Notes: generated by a model not told the origin, from the sequence alone. 64,000 nucleotides of DNA from Zoroaster sp. YZ-2022 (GCA_029582265.1 CM055820.1:18682485-18746484); one strand, 5' to 3'. Counted from the first letter of the stretch, positions 22,155 through 33,689 are shown. Numbers and translations are program-made.

Positions 22155-22316
22155 ATGCTTATCGAATATTTAGTTACGTTTTGCATTTTTACAAACTGTT
22201 TGACGCTAGTCGGAGTTGGAATTATTTATTGTAAATATTCGCACGTCAACGATGAAATTATAAAACCAATGACTAAAGCTAATTTTTTTTTAAATAAATA
22301 TAAAAAACTTATATAA
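22155..22316 (+). CDS. Small transmembrane ORF, Element A only
   Basis: 53 residues, MLIEYLVTFCIFTNCLTLVG...; residues about 4-26 are hydrophobic and form one transmembrane helix, followed by a short basic/polar tail. It ends two bases before the next start codon. Element B has no counterpart in its shorter gap (56120-56156). Too short to assign a family; could be a real small membrane protein or a chance frame. Confidence 0.45.
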   Translation: MLIEYLVTFCIFTNCLTLVGVGIIYCKYSHVNDEIIKPMTKANFFLNKYKKLI

Positions 22317-22318
22317 TA

Positions 22319-22914
22319 ATGGAACAAGTTGCAAAAATGTTAAACGAACAATCGCCCGACCATTCTAATTGCGCAGTACCCTCTAATCAACGCGACGATC
22401 GACTCGTCGCCGTCGTAGCCGGAGGATACTCGAAAAAATATTTAGGTAAAGAGTATATAGTATTAGCGAAATCGAGGCTTTAAATTTATACGAGCGAGAT
22501 AAATTATACGCGCGATACGAAGCGCGATTAGGTCGCGAAATGGTATCTTCGTTCGGCTCCTCGATCATAACTCTATACGCTAAAGCGTTAAACTCGAGTT
22601 TAAACATGACCGATGTGATGGGATACAAGTTTACGATCGACGACGAAGATCTTTTAATTACGGATTTAGAAAAAGATCCGCTCATTTCGAGCGCTCTTTC
22701 TACCGCATTATGCGAAATATACTACAAATACGGAATAGTTTTGGCGCCGATCACGGCGGCGTTAATTTCGGCAAAACATTTAAAAAGAAAAGATTCTTGT
22801 CTAGATTATAAAGACGATGGAGAATCAAGCAGAAACGGAGAATCAAGCAGAAACGACGGTAGAGAATCAACCAAAGCCGGTAGAGACGTTGGTAGTAACG
22901 AAAACACCGACTAA
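22319..22914 (+). pseudogene. Conserved helical protein K (Element A)
   Basis: Starts MEQVAKMLNEQS, reads through VVAGGYSKKYLGKE and ends at 22483; homologous sequence resumes one frame over (EIEALNLYERD, GREMVSSFGSSIITLY, DDEDLLITDLEKDPLISSA, CEIYYKYGIVLAPI, SAKHLKRK) to 22914. Element B shows the same two halves, divided there by an in-frame stop at the equivalent point. The C-terminal part overlaps the start of gene L by about 98 bases in another frame, also as in B. No domain recognised; conserved position between ATPase and integrase suggests a virion or morphogenesis role. Confidence 0.6.
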
Positions 22915-23180
22915 AATAAAAAAATCCAAACAGAGTCGCAGCTGGTAAAAAACTCGCGGAACTTAATAAAAAGAAAAAACAAAATTTAAAAAAGAATGCA
23001 GTCGCCGTTACAAAAATTAACGATATTGATTTAAAAAACCCGATACTAATAAAACAAATCCGCTGTACATCGGACTAGCCACCACCCACAAAAACTTTCG
23101 AGCAACTAAAACCACCGTCGAGAGTTGTGAACGAAGATGCTTCAACCGTCGTAAACAAAAAAGAAGTTAATGTTTTTAAA
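22817..23180 (+). pseudogene. Basic-hinge membrane protein L, decayed (Element A)
   Basis: Begins MENQAETENQAETTVENQPK, reads VVTKTPTKIKKSKQ and stops at 22948; the conserved basic stretch KKLAELNKKKKQ continues in another frame to about 23000, and the remainder up to ~23180 is barely recognisable. The transmembrane segment of the Element B copy is not preserved. Homolog of 56695-57093. Confidence 0.5.
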
Positions 23181-23181
23181 A

Positions 23182-24161
23182 TGGAACAAAATATATATTA
23201 ATCGCAAATTCAGTTTATCGCGGCGCTGTCGTAGGACTTATAACCGTTATTTATAGCATGGCTGCTAAAAAAGTGTTAAAAATAAATCCACCCAAGCGTT
23301 GTGGCAAATTTATTTACCGAGTATCCTAAATACATTCCTAGACCGACCAGTTCAAACTCAAATCTTAAAAAACCAAACGAGGTTCATCAAGCCGATTTAT
23401 TGTTTCTTCCTCACGATACAATAGGTAAAAAACTTAACAAGTACGCGTTAACCATCAGCGATGAAGCCAGCAGGTATAAAGAAGCCGAACCTTTAATCGA
23501 TAAAACAACCGCGCGTGAGTGAGTGAGTGACGCGTTCGAAAAAAATTATAAACGCAGCTCGTTAACTTGGCAACAAATTTTAAAAGTCGATCCTGCAAAA
23601 GAATTTATGTCGAGCGTTAATACGTTAATGAGTAAAAATAACGTAAAAATACAAAGAAGCGAAGCCGGTAATCATAGAGCGCAAGGTATAGTTGAACGAT
23701 TCAACAGAACTTTAGCCGAAATATTATTTTCTCATCAATACGCGCTAGAAATGACGACGGATGAAAGATCGAGAGAATGGGTAAAAAGATTACCGCTAGT
23801 CGTAAAAGCATTAAATAATACAACGACGAAACTTATAAATTTAAAACCTAAAGATGCGATAAAACAAGAATTCGTCGAGCAAAATCCAGCCTCACCAGCT
23901 CTTAAAAAGAATGAAAAAAGAATCGCTTTAAACGCATTAGTTAGATATTTATACGCACCCGGTGAAGCTGAAAAAGATACGAAACGCCGAGCGACTGACC
24001 CGATATGGAGTATTAAAACTTATAGCATTAGTAAAACTATACAAGCTCAAAATCAACCTATATTATATTATTTAGAATCGGGTCCCGCTCGTAGTTTTGT
24101 GAGAGAAGAATTACAAATCATACCGCGAGATACAGAAAATCCACCTAAAAATAAAACTTAG
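23182..24161 (+). pseudogene. Integrase with N-terminal deletion (Element A)
   Basis: A remnant of the two-helix membrane protein M (GLITVIYSMAAKKVLKINP, 23230-23290) runs straight into integrase sequence, so a deletion removed the end of M and the first ~45 residues (helix-turn-helix) of the integrase. From 23301 the core reads NEVHQADLLFLPHD (first catalytic Asp), DEASRYKEAEPL, a stop at 23520-23522 within a GTGA repeat, then KVDPAKEF (second Asp), and GIVERFNRTLAE (catalytic Glu). The C-terminus is open to 24161. Function in the family: cutting and joining element ends to host DNA. Its stop overlaps the PolB stop tail-to-tail. Confidence 0.85.
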
Positions 24162-24469
24162 GTAATTGCTGAAATATTATAATGACCGTAAGCTAAAGTG
24201 CGTATTCCATCCTCTAAAATATATCTCTTTGTGTCTAAAGGAGATAATGATATTTTATTTACTCGCGTTGTATATAATCTATGTTTTTCATTTCTAATAA
24301 AATTCATAGAGTGATAAAGCGTATTATTTTCAGATAAAACTTGTTTAAAATCCTCGTGTAAAATTTTCTTTTTCAAAACGCTCTTTTTTACGCCTTTAGC
24401 TTTTTTTATTTCTTTTTTAAATGATGCTTTTATCGAATACATTTTAGATCCTTGCGTATCGAGTTCAGA

Positions 24470-24745
24470 AATTAAAATTCCGTCATTCTCGTCTTTAAAT
24501 TTACCGATCGTTTTTTTTAATTTATCGATCGCTCGTTTATTCGATACTTGCACTTTTATCGAATACATTTTAGATCTTGGCTCAAGAAATTCAGAAATTA
24601 AAATTGTTTCATTCTCGTCTTTAAATTCACCGATCGTTTTTTTTAATTTACCGATCGTTTGTTTATTCGATACTTTTATCGAATACATTTTAGGTCTTAG
24701 CGCAACGAATTCAGAAATTGGAATTCCGGCATTCTCATCTTTCAT
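24470..24745 (-). repeat. Three-fold in-frame repeat near the PolB C-terminus
   Basis: Blocks built on KDEN-x-GI-x-ISE, then KMYSIKV and KLKKTI occur three times at ~140-bp spacing. Element B has one copy of the region ([12 protein letters not shown] to RPKMY, then a stop). Expansion is specific to Element A. Confidence 0.8.
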
Positions 24746-25188
24746 TTTACCGATCTTTTTTTATTCTTTTCAAAATATAAAAAATGATCTTTATCATAAT
24801 TATTAAAATCGTAAAGATCTTTGTTTTCTTGCACGTCTTTATAAACGTCTTCCGTTTCAATCTCGAGTAACAAGCTATCCGTATCCGTGTAAAGTAGATT
24901 ACACTTGTCGCCGTATTTCTTTTTTAAATGATTGTAATACAAATCGTACATTAAACGTTTAGATAAATCCAGTATACACATTCCTACGTATACTGGACGG
25001 TTAAGTAAAAGTTTTGTTTTATGCATATGAATTGCCGCTAGATCGTGATCGAAAATCCTAACCTCGGCAAAATTTGGTTTCGCGATTAATGTACGAATTT
25101 GATTTTCTGCTTTTTCATCGTTGATGCGCTTCAAATTCACGTTGACGCGATTTCGTACATGATTTTCCATCGTTTTTCCAAATACTGA

Positions 25189-25516
25189 ATAATAATAATA
25201 ATAATAATGTGTGGATTTATATAGCGCACGTATCCACCAACTAATTAAGTGGTGCTCAAGGCGCATTATATTATTGTCCCTACTCATAAGGCTCATAAGG
25301 CTCATAAATCATTCCTGAAACCATCTCAGCTCCCTGGGGAGTATACAACTCAATTGCTGCCATTTCTAGCGCATATAGAGCAAACCAACTCTGCCTTCAC
25401 AGGTACCCATTTAACCCCTGGGTGGAGAGAAGCAATTATGATTAAGTGTCTTGCTCAAGGACACAAGTGTCACGGCCGTGATTCGAACCCACATTATGTT
25501 GCTAACACCAGAACTT
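25189..25516 (-). mobile_element. tRNA-derived SINE, 5'-truncated, inside PolB
   Basis: Same family as 39840-40199: AAT microsatellite end, GCGCACGTATCCACC and GCTCAAGGCGC blocks (LINE-like tail), TCAGCTCCCTGGGGAGTATAC centre, and part of the tRNA-like head (GATTCGAACCCACA, a B-box complement). The head's A-box end is missing. It splits the polymerase between the blocks before and after motif B, and about 17 bases of polymerase sequence were lost at the junction relative to Element B. Confidence 0.85.
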
Positions 25517-28500
25517 GAATCCAATCTTTTTCAAAATCTGACGTTGCGTTTTTTCTGAGTTGAGTGTTTAAATCGATGTACGATTCCATCCAAGGCGATT
25601 CATCAAATTCTAAAACGCGATGAATTTTAGTCAGTTTCATACCGAGTTGTAAATACAATTGTAAATTACGATAATGAAGCACGTAGTTTGATTTGTCGTT
25701 TAAATTTGGAACTAATTTTGAAACGTTTGGAGCGGGTTTGTCTTTTAATAACTCGCGTTGATAGTCAGACATCCATTCTTTTTTTTTTACGATTAACGAC
25801 TCTGGCGCGAGTGGAAATGCATTGTGAGAATCGTGTAATTCTTGACTATATTTTAAATCAACTTCTAAAATGCATCCTTTTCCACGTATTAATACTTTTT
25901 CTAAGAGTATGTCAATTTGTTTAAGAGTCAACCATTTAAAATTATTAGTTGGAAGGGGTTGACCCATCGCATAGCCGTTTAAATTATTCGCGTCTAAATA
26001 TTGTATATAAGTCGTAGGTTTCGTTTTATCGTAATTGTATAAATAGTGGTTGTTTGCTTTTGCGTATCGTTTACTTACCATACACGTTCCTCCTCTAGTA
26101 CCTTTTTCTATAAATAAATGCGTGTCGTAATCCGTAAACAATTCTAAAGTGACTTTAGAATGTTTAAGTAAAGCGTCCCAGCTCAATCCTGGGCTAGTAT
26201 AATAATGAGCCGGATCTAACCCGTACTGTTTCATGCAAGTGGTACGAAAATTTTCAAACACGTCCGCCAATAAGCAAGTATCCGTATGAACGTACAAATC
26301 GTGATAATCTCCTAAATTTTCACATTCAAACTTGTTCCAAACATTCTTTGCGTGCTCGTATTGTTCTTTAGTAATGCGTTCGTCGTTCAAACTACTATAA
26401 AAAGATTCTATCGGAGGAAGACGCGTTTCTTTGAAACGCTCAAAAGAGTCCATGTACTCGTAAGGATAAATACCCTTTTGTAAAGCGAGTACAACTTTTT
26501 CTCGATCGCGCTCGTACTCCTTAGTGATTGAAAAAACGTCATTTGATTCTACGAGTTTATTTAGCGAGGTGAGTAAAAACTGCAAACTGTCGATAAATCG
26601 CAGTTGCGCTATTGAAAAAGAAATGTACTTTTCCATATTGTTTGGAATACACGTTAGATTTCCTCGCGTTTGACTCGCGGCTTGCATAATGAGATGAGAG
26701 TCGTATCCTCGCAAATTATGAAATACGACCGGAATAAATGTTTTATTTGGTTTTAAACTCAGTTTCAAGTTACAACTATTGTGTGCCGCTCCTCTATATT
26801 TTCCGATGATGTGACAATGATCGCGTACTCGGCTAAACTTTAAGCATAACGTGTCAAATTTCTTTTCGCACTTTTCACATTTGATCGCACCTTTTTTACA
26901 ACACTCGCTAATTTTGTAGAAAAAGTTTTCCAAATCATCTTTTCTCATAAAATCTTTTTCGCATATCCAACACTTTTTAGCGGAGTTATAATCTTTTACA
27001 TCGTCTCTTTTCATAAACATTTTTTTAAGGATTTTTAAATATCTCGTTGATGTTTTCTACTTCTTTTTCTAATTTATTTAAAAAATGCTCTGCGGCATCT
27101 TTTCCTCGGTATACAACCGGAGGTAAAGTTGCACCGTCGCACCGAACGATAATGTACGAATAACCGAAAACAACGTGTTCTTGCAGTTTTTTTTTAGTAT
27201 TAGTCGTATTCACATCGTCAATCTTTTTAATAATACTTTCAAAGTCGGCGTATATGATGAAAGGAACTTTCATCTTTTTATGAAAATTTATAAATTTTAG
27301 AGTATCGTTTTTACCCTTTTCCGGCATAACGATCTCAGTCGGTCTGTCGTCAATTCCCTTACACATTTTTATGTGATTTTCAAAATACGCTTCTGTTGAG
27401 TAACCCTGTAAACATCTCAAACAAAAATGTTGACGATGTTCGTATTTCGTTTGGTCGTAAAGTAATTTATTTATATCTTTAATCCAAACGTAGTGAGATT
27501 TATTTTCTTTATGAATTAATAATAAATTAATATGATCTATATCCGCGGGTTGATCGCTGATTTTGTAAACTATAACTGATTTTGATTCGTAACCAAAAAC
27601 GTTTATCGCGATACAATTTTTTTTCTCTACTTTTTTTATTTGATTGATCGGAGTCTGAGCGTCGATATTGTCAAAATTAAAACCATCTTCCATCGGATAG
27701 CTACAAGTTCTATCCGAGTGATGTTTTTTACGTTGATGCACGCTTTTTTGTTTTTTATGTAGTCGGGTAGCTCGATATAAGAACCACCCCTCAAAGGTTG
27801 ATATCTCGCCATGGTGATATTCATATCTATAATACGATCTACCACCCATCCAGAACTGTCTCGCGTATATTTTTCTAAAGACTCTTGAATTTGTGATAAA
27901 ATAGTATCGAATACATTTTCAATACCGCCCAAATTCAATAAAACAATTTGCCTACTATTATGAAAATTTGGTTCGGCATAATCGGTAGTACCGTCTGGTT
28001 TATTTTTAGATAGTTTAATACGTATATATATCATAAACTTAAATGACGTAAATTCTTGCAAGTCTAAAGAAAACTTTTCGATAATCTTTGGCTTTGCCGC
28101 TTCCCAAAAAATGTTTAAATCTTTTTCTTTGCTATGACCCATCGGCACGACCATTCTTCGTCGACGTAAATATCCCCCGCCGTCGATCGGTGGTTCCTCA
28201 AATCTCAACTCGGGTTCTAACTCGTAAAACCTTTTAATGGCGAGGATGCAGTCTTGTTTTAACAACTGCCCTCTTCTCCCGCCGCCGCGTTGAGGTAGCT
28301 CAATATTTTCAGACGCTACGCGCTCTCTTAGTTCGGCTAAATTTAATTTATACAATGGCTTTTGTCTATGTCGTTTTATATATCTTTTTACGGCTTCGTA
28401 ATAAGACCGTTTATTAACTCTACTCGTTCTACTGTCTCGCGCGACAATTAATGGTCTAACATGTGCACGCGCAAACTGCTTCAATTCCGCTGACGTCCAT

Positions 28501-28520
28501 TTCGATAAATACTTTGTCGT

Positions 28521-28835
28521 CATATCCTCTTTTACTATAAATCCACATAATCTTAATTCGTTTTTTCAATTTTTTATCGACTAAAAACAATATCTTTTTT
28601 TCTAAATTATTTTGAATCAATTTTTTTTTTGCTGAGTAGCGTCTTGCGCCGATGTTATCAGAAAACAACCTATGACGTCATCAACTATTTTTTGATCACG
28701 TCATCAACATCTCACACACAACCCCTCCCTTTTTTAATTTCTTATAACAGTCACGCCCCTACTACTACCCAACAAATTTATTTTAAAAATCATTTTTTGG
28801 GTACTTGGTCCAGGACCGGCATCTGACATACTACT
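28521..28835 (-). repeat. Element A right terminal inverted repeat with promoter
   Basis: Reverse complement of the left repeat, ending CATACTACT. Carries the PolB start codon at its inner edge and the mirror TGACGTCA (28673-28680). Confidence 0.85.
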
Positions 28836-28840
28836 GGTCG
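28836..28840. repeat. 5-bp target site duplication of Element A, right
   Basis: GGTCG, identical to 12878-12882. Confidence 0.85.
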
Positions 28841-29022
28841 TCTCAGCGTTGGCCTGTAGGTAGACATGGTGGCTATATTCAAATATGGCGTCTGTTTAAA
28901 ATTGTCTACTTCGCAATTAAAAGAGGTGTAACCCACTTCCTTTAAGATGGCTAGACCCAAAAAGCTGTAAAATTCCACTATTCTTGGAGCCGATGATAAG
29001 ACGTGTCGTCGCTCCTCGAACG

Positions 29023-29025
<3 letters not shown>
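28841..29025 (-). pseudogene. Zinc-knuckle ORF, upstream part, severed by Element A
   Basis: Minus-strand frame FEERRHVLSSAPRIVEFY...GYTSFNCEVDNFKQTPY, then MSTYRPTLRRP, reaching the Element A boundary. Removing the element and one GGTCG copy would connect it to the frame ending at 12877, so insertion occurred inside a reading frame. Family uncertain (see downstream part). Confidence 0.55.

Positions 29026-29109
<84 letters not shown>
29024..29109. repeat. (ATC)n microsatellite
   Basis: About 28 ATC triplets followed by ATT. Long Asp runs on the minus strand are artefacts. Confidence 0.99.
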
Positions 29110-29270
29110 TATTATTAATAATTAAATAACGGTAGTTACCATAATGAAAATAATTGCATTCAAACAGAACATGCAAAAACAAATTTCCAAAAATTAAGAA
29201 TTCCACTGGCAGTTGTTGGATTTATGTATTTTCCAGGATGTTTTCTCTACCCCCGATTTCCCAAGAAACA
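29105..29270. repeat. Direct repeat flanking Element A, right copy
   Basis: Matches 12200-12365 (TAAATAACGGTAGTTACC through CCCCGATTTC) with few differences. See left copy. Confidence 0.75.
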
Positions 29271-29275
29271 CGTTT

Positions 29276-31447
29276 TTTATTGCTTATAACGGACATCAAG
29301 GTCTACTTTATTGTTTTTTTCAACACAATTTGAAGGAAGTTCAATAGCATTAGCTTTACTCACCAAGTAAGCCTGCTCCACGAACGTTGATTTGTGTAGG
29401 GTAGTATGTTAATATCAATAGTCCATCAACCGTGATGACGCTGACACAGTAGGTTTCGATGAATCGAATGCACTGAACAAAACAGGAACCATGTATGTTG
29501 ATTTCAACTTGTGCAGACTGCATGTGTATAAATAAAGTCTATGATTTCTTGCTTCCTAGCTTTGGCTTTTGCTATACTGTGTCATTCTTGTTATGCTGAT
29601 GAGAGATGCAACATTATATGAACGAATGAATGAAGACACTCATAAATGAACGTTTGAAGGCAACATCAACATCTACTTAATCATCTTGTTTTACGGACGG
29701 TTTATATGGTCACTGCGCTGCCAGTATTGTGTCAAACAATGATCATAGAGCAAGTACCTTCTGGACCAATCAGCCAGCAGAGGGCGCCGCGCCTTAACCC
29801 CGCGCGGCTCCGGCACAAAATTCATGCTCGGTTGCACCGTGGTACTGTTTGAAAAAGTACCTGGGGATTTGGGCGTAATAATCATGTGGGGTGAGCACAA
29901 TCCTTTATCAAAAGTGTTAATTATAAGAATATAAGTAGTCTGGGCCCAACCCAACAGATTTTAGCCAATTTGTATTTTTTTTTATATAAAAATAATGAAT
30001 TACTGACAAAAGTCTGATTTTTTTCTAAATCAATTTTTTCCGACTTTATTGTGATGCTTATCTGACTGGAACAATTACAGGTAATAGTGATCAATTATTA
30101 TTTGCAAATAATTATTCCCAATCCCCACCCTACAAACCCCCTCCCCCAGTCAACAATAACTATCCACAGTCTGAGCTTATTTTTTTAGATCAAAGGTCCC
30201 TATGAAGCGCAAAACCAAAATCCATGCGCGGTTGCACCATGGTACTGTTTGAAACAGTACATGGGGTTTGGGCATTCATGCAACAGCCGCCGGCTAAAGT
30301 AAATACAACCCTAACCAAAGTCTGGCCCAAGCTTGATAATCTGAGCTTATTGTGTACACCAAAGTACCGAAAACATGCCTTGAAGGTTTATTTCCATTGA
30401 GCAAGTGACAGGATGATTGATTGCCTGATAAGCACTTAGTGTAGAAAACATATGGCAGTAACATGATAGTCTGGGCTGTCTGGGTTGTGCCTCGAAAATC
30501 TGCGTGATGTTGACCACTGAGGTTAACGGGGCTCTCACTATAGTTCTAGCTATGTCTGAATAGGGAACTTACGGAGAATTAAAAAAATTGGCCCAGGCAA
30601 TTAAGAGAAACCCGTTAATTACAAAAAAGCGACTGTTGTAAACAGTACATGCGCTGCGCTCAGGGTTAACGTCCTGGTGGAGCTGGTATCCAGACAGACA
30701 CCCCTGCTGGTAGATTGGGACACCCGTATTAATTGTGTCAAGAATAATCATAGAGCAATACCTTCACGTCTGGGCCAATCTATTAAGTGTTTATAATCCA
30801 CTCAGAGCTGTGCAGTGCCTGCAAATAGTGCCCTCAGGCGACAATGTTTCGTGTCTGTATTGCTATGTGCAAAAGGTTCGTCAGAAATCAAAGCTGTAAC
30901 AGGAAACTCGAGCACAATTGTACGGGCGCAACTGTCGGTGTTGTGCCAAATGTTATAATTACAATGGATCGATCAGAGTACAGTCACTAGAACCTGTTCA
31001 GAGTTTATGGGGAAATTGGATAACAATATTTAGGTTTCACTTTCGAAACCGATATAGTGCACAGAACAAAAAATAATTTTGTTCGAGGCATTTCTATATT
31101 CATTCAGATTCAGGATTCTCGTCTATGTCCCTTTAACGCCTGCAATCGAGCCGAAATGAGTAGTTATGGCTGTTATGTTTAGGGTGCAACACATGAAGGT
31201 ACGTAGATTTGGGGGATGTTTATGAAGGGGGGGGGGGCGGTAATGGCAATGTGTATCCCAATACTTTTTTTTGTTTAACTACTCGGAGCACACAGATTTT
31301 ACATTTTGTTTCTATTACAGACACTCTTATGATCCCATTGAGATTTTTTAGGACATATTTTCTTAAAAATAAATGTTTTGTTATATAATTTACACCCCGA
31401 TCGTGTACAGCACGAAACATTGTGAGGGCGCCCTACTCTAGGCTACA
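29276..31447. repeat. Repeat-rich non-coding DNA with a duplicated GGTTGCACC block
   Basis: A ~45-bp segment containing GGTTGCACCGTGGTACTGTT (29830) recurs at 30221 as GGTTGCACCATGGTACTG. A second segment, ATCATAGAGCAAGTACCTTC (29742) versus ATCATAGAGCAATACCTTC (30748), is also duplicated. These look like pieces of an unidentified dispersed repeat. No coding region. Confidence 0.5.
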
Positions 31448-31706
31448 CCACTGATCTCTATACTAACTGGATAGGAGGTGGACACTGATTGGCGGCCGCC
31501 ATGTTGGTTCCCCCAAAAGGTCAAGAGTCAAATGTCACGTTAGCATACAGAAAATAACAACAACTGGTTCAGCAGCACTCGGCATTGTCGTTGGTCGGGA
31601 AGCAGTAAACCTGTCTGGCCGTCACGCATGCGCATTCTTTCTTGGGGGGACAACGAGCTTCAGCCAATCGGTGAGATCTCCTATCCAGTTACAAAAGAGA
31701 TCAGTG
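31448..31706. mobile_element. Candidate MITE with ~30-bp terminal inverted repeats
   Basis: Left end CACTGATCTCTATACTAACT and right end AGTTACAAAAGAGATCAGTG are inverted copies with small differences, both extended inward by GGATAGGA / TCCTATCC-type bases. Flanks GGCTACA and GGCTGCA could be a target duplication with one mismatch. No ORF. Confidence 0.6.
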
Positions 31707-32080
31707 GGCTGCACTAGTTTAATTTTTTTCTCCGTAGTCGTATGCCATATCCTTGCCATATCAGTGATTTTGTGAGATGTTAGCTACAAATAGCCGCCAT
31801 CATTACACGCATTACATTACATTACATATATGCAAGTGTAATCTTTTGACTTTTGGTGATACTGTTTACAACTAATACTGTTTGTGTTTACGCAAACACT
31901 CTAGTATCGACCAATTGGTGGCGCCCTCCATTGTGTTATACTATATCGTGCCATTGACTTAACTTTTTACTACACTATAACTGGATATAGAGCAGGACAA
32001 AATAAACAACGCAATATTCTGTATAGAATCACTACTACACACAACTCCATGAACAGTGGAAAGTCCAGCCCACTGCGCAC
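31707..32080. other. No recognisable feature
   Basis: Unique-looking intergenic sequence; nothing identified. Confidence 0.5.
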
Positions 32081-32091
32081 CCATACAAAAA

Positions 32092-32283
32092 TGTTCTATA
32101 GAATTCTGTAGATGTTTCTATAGAATTTATATCCAATATTTTGTTTAGAATTTCTATAGAATATATAGAAATTCTTTAGAAATTCTATAGAAAAGTGGGC
32201 CACTTTTCTGAAGAATTCTATAGAAATCATTTATATTTCTATAGAATATCTATATAGAAATTCTTTAGAATATCACTGACACT

Positions 32284-32314
<31 letters not shown>

Positions 32315-32355
32315 TATATATGTCTATATAACATTTGCTTCTTTTTCTATAGAAT
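32092..32355. repeat. Cluster of TTCTATAGAA palindromes
   Basis: Seven copies of the perfect palindrome TTCTATAGAA, six within 32094-32246 and one at 32345, plus related TTCTTTAGAA variants and a near-palindrome GAAAAGTGGGCCACTTTTC in the middle. A TA microsatellite (about 32284-32312) lies between. Possibly the body of a foldback element. Confidence 0.75.
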
Positions 32356-32638
32356 CCACAACATTTTTCTCTTTAAGAAAATCTGTAAGAACTCATAAAA
32401 AATTAAACATCAATTTCCAATAAATTTTTATGATAAATACCATCATATGTGTTTTATTCATGAATGGGAAACTTTTAACATTTTGTATGTAAATACATTG
32501 TACATGTATATGTACAAAAAATGGTATGTTATATATTTTTAACATATAATAATAAAAAGTTTTTAAGTCAATTTGGCAAGGAATATAAAGTATGGACAGG
32601 TTAAACTTGACAAAACTATAATAATGGGCTTGATACAA

Positions 32639-32670
<32 letters not shown>

Positions 32671-33689
32671 AGGAGTTTTATTAACCAGTATTGCATTTGT
32701 TATCTTTTTCAAACTCCTTGATGTGAAATGAGTGTCAACCAAAGATTAAATTTGGGGGAAAAACATTAGTTTAATATCGGTATGGCTGTTAAAGTTTTAG
32801 ATTAATGGAAACAAGTTATTGTTCTTGTGCCAAGTACCAGTTACATATTAATTCTTCTATAGTTTTTAAATACCTATGTTTAAACAAATCAGATAGTGCT
32901 GTACATGTATATGAAATTTTGATTTTCACAGGCAAGTTCTATTAAACATGTATATATTTCTGGGAAATTTGAGGGTTTAAATGAACGCATGTTTCCAAAT
33001 GTACCTTACTTTAAATATATCCCTATTTTTAAAAACAATTTATATATATATATATTTTTACATTAGGTACACTTTTATTTCCTTTGTATACAGCTACTAC
33101 ATTACTTAAAAATAGCTGCTGTCATTATGGTATTTGACTAGCAATTGTAATTTATTATGCTGTGCATTTTTTTAAAATTATTTATCCATATGCCCGAATC
33201 AATTATGACTTTAATGTAAGTAATTTAAATCTTTTCATATATTATGAAAAGTGCAGTGAATACCACCAAATGAGGATTTACACATTACACAGAATATGCA
33301 TATTTAACGGCATATGCATATTTAACATATTTAGCTCCTTTTATCATCCGAGGATAAATCTTTGTCAAGTAACCCTTTTCCTTTGTTTGCTACAAAGATA
33401 ATAATGCTACCAGTCAGGCTTTGACCAACTGCTTCCTCCCTCAAATACGGTACTGCCATAAAAAGGATTCGGACCAGTTTGATGGTACAGGTCACTGGCC
33501 TGTGTCATGGCAATCATCAGCTTCCCCTTCTCCAGCAGAACGCCATTACCAATATCAATCTGTATTCAATAACATTTGTACAATTTGGCCAATAATAAAT
33601 CATTTTAATGGGTAGCCCATGAAAACCCGAACATCTTGAAAACTACCAGTAGTTAGTATCTGGTTCCTGGGCAACATTCTCGGAAAACT
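32356..33689. other. AT-rich non-coding DNA
   Basis: Contains an (AAAT)n-type microsatellite at about 32637-32670 and a short TA run at 33042. No gene found. Confidence 0.55.

Larger units (their letters stand above)
24158..28523 (-). pseudogene. Family B DNA polymerase, interrupted by a SINE (Element A)
   Basis: Start MTTKYLSKW at 28523, inside the right terminal repeat. Order on the minus strand: SAP-like N-terminus ending ELPQRGGGRRGQLLKQD; a frameshift with loss of ~25 residues near 27720; zinc finger HFCLRCLQG; exonuclease I YADFESI; a Cys-rich insert followed by [17 protein letters not shown] (HNH-like); exo II HNLRGYDSH; motif A LDANNLNGYA, with Asn where Element B has Tyr; then a SINE at 25189-25516; then motif [12 protein letters not shown] at about 24885. 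The C-terminus has three tandem copies of a ~45-residue block (SKMYSIKV...KLKKTI). Class known to replicate by protein priming. Dead copy. Confidence 0.9.
12883..28835. mobile_element. Element A: degraded Maverick/Polinton-like integrated virus
   Basis: A 15,953-bp unit bounded by ~315-bp terminal inverted repeats that start AGTAGTATGTCAG, with 5-bp target duplications. It contains an integrase, a family B polymerase, an A32-type ATPase, a major capsid-like gene and several membrane or structural genes, which together define the Maverick/Polinton/adintovirus assemblage. Gene order matches Element B. It carries nested hAT-type MITEs, a SINE in the polymerase, deletions in the capsid gene, polymerase and integrase, and active-site changes (Walker A, Pol motif A), so it cannot be autonomous. 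Compared with B it lacks a PCNA-like gene and has one extra short membrane ORF. Confidence 0.9.

Noticed and set aside
28790..29206. 138-codon frame with a poly-Asp run
   Set aside because: Mixture of the ATC microsatellite, the zinc-knuckle remnant and Element A terminal repeat; not one gene.
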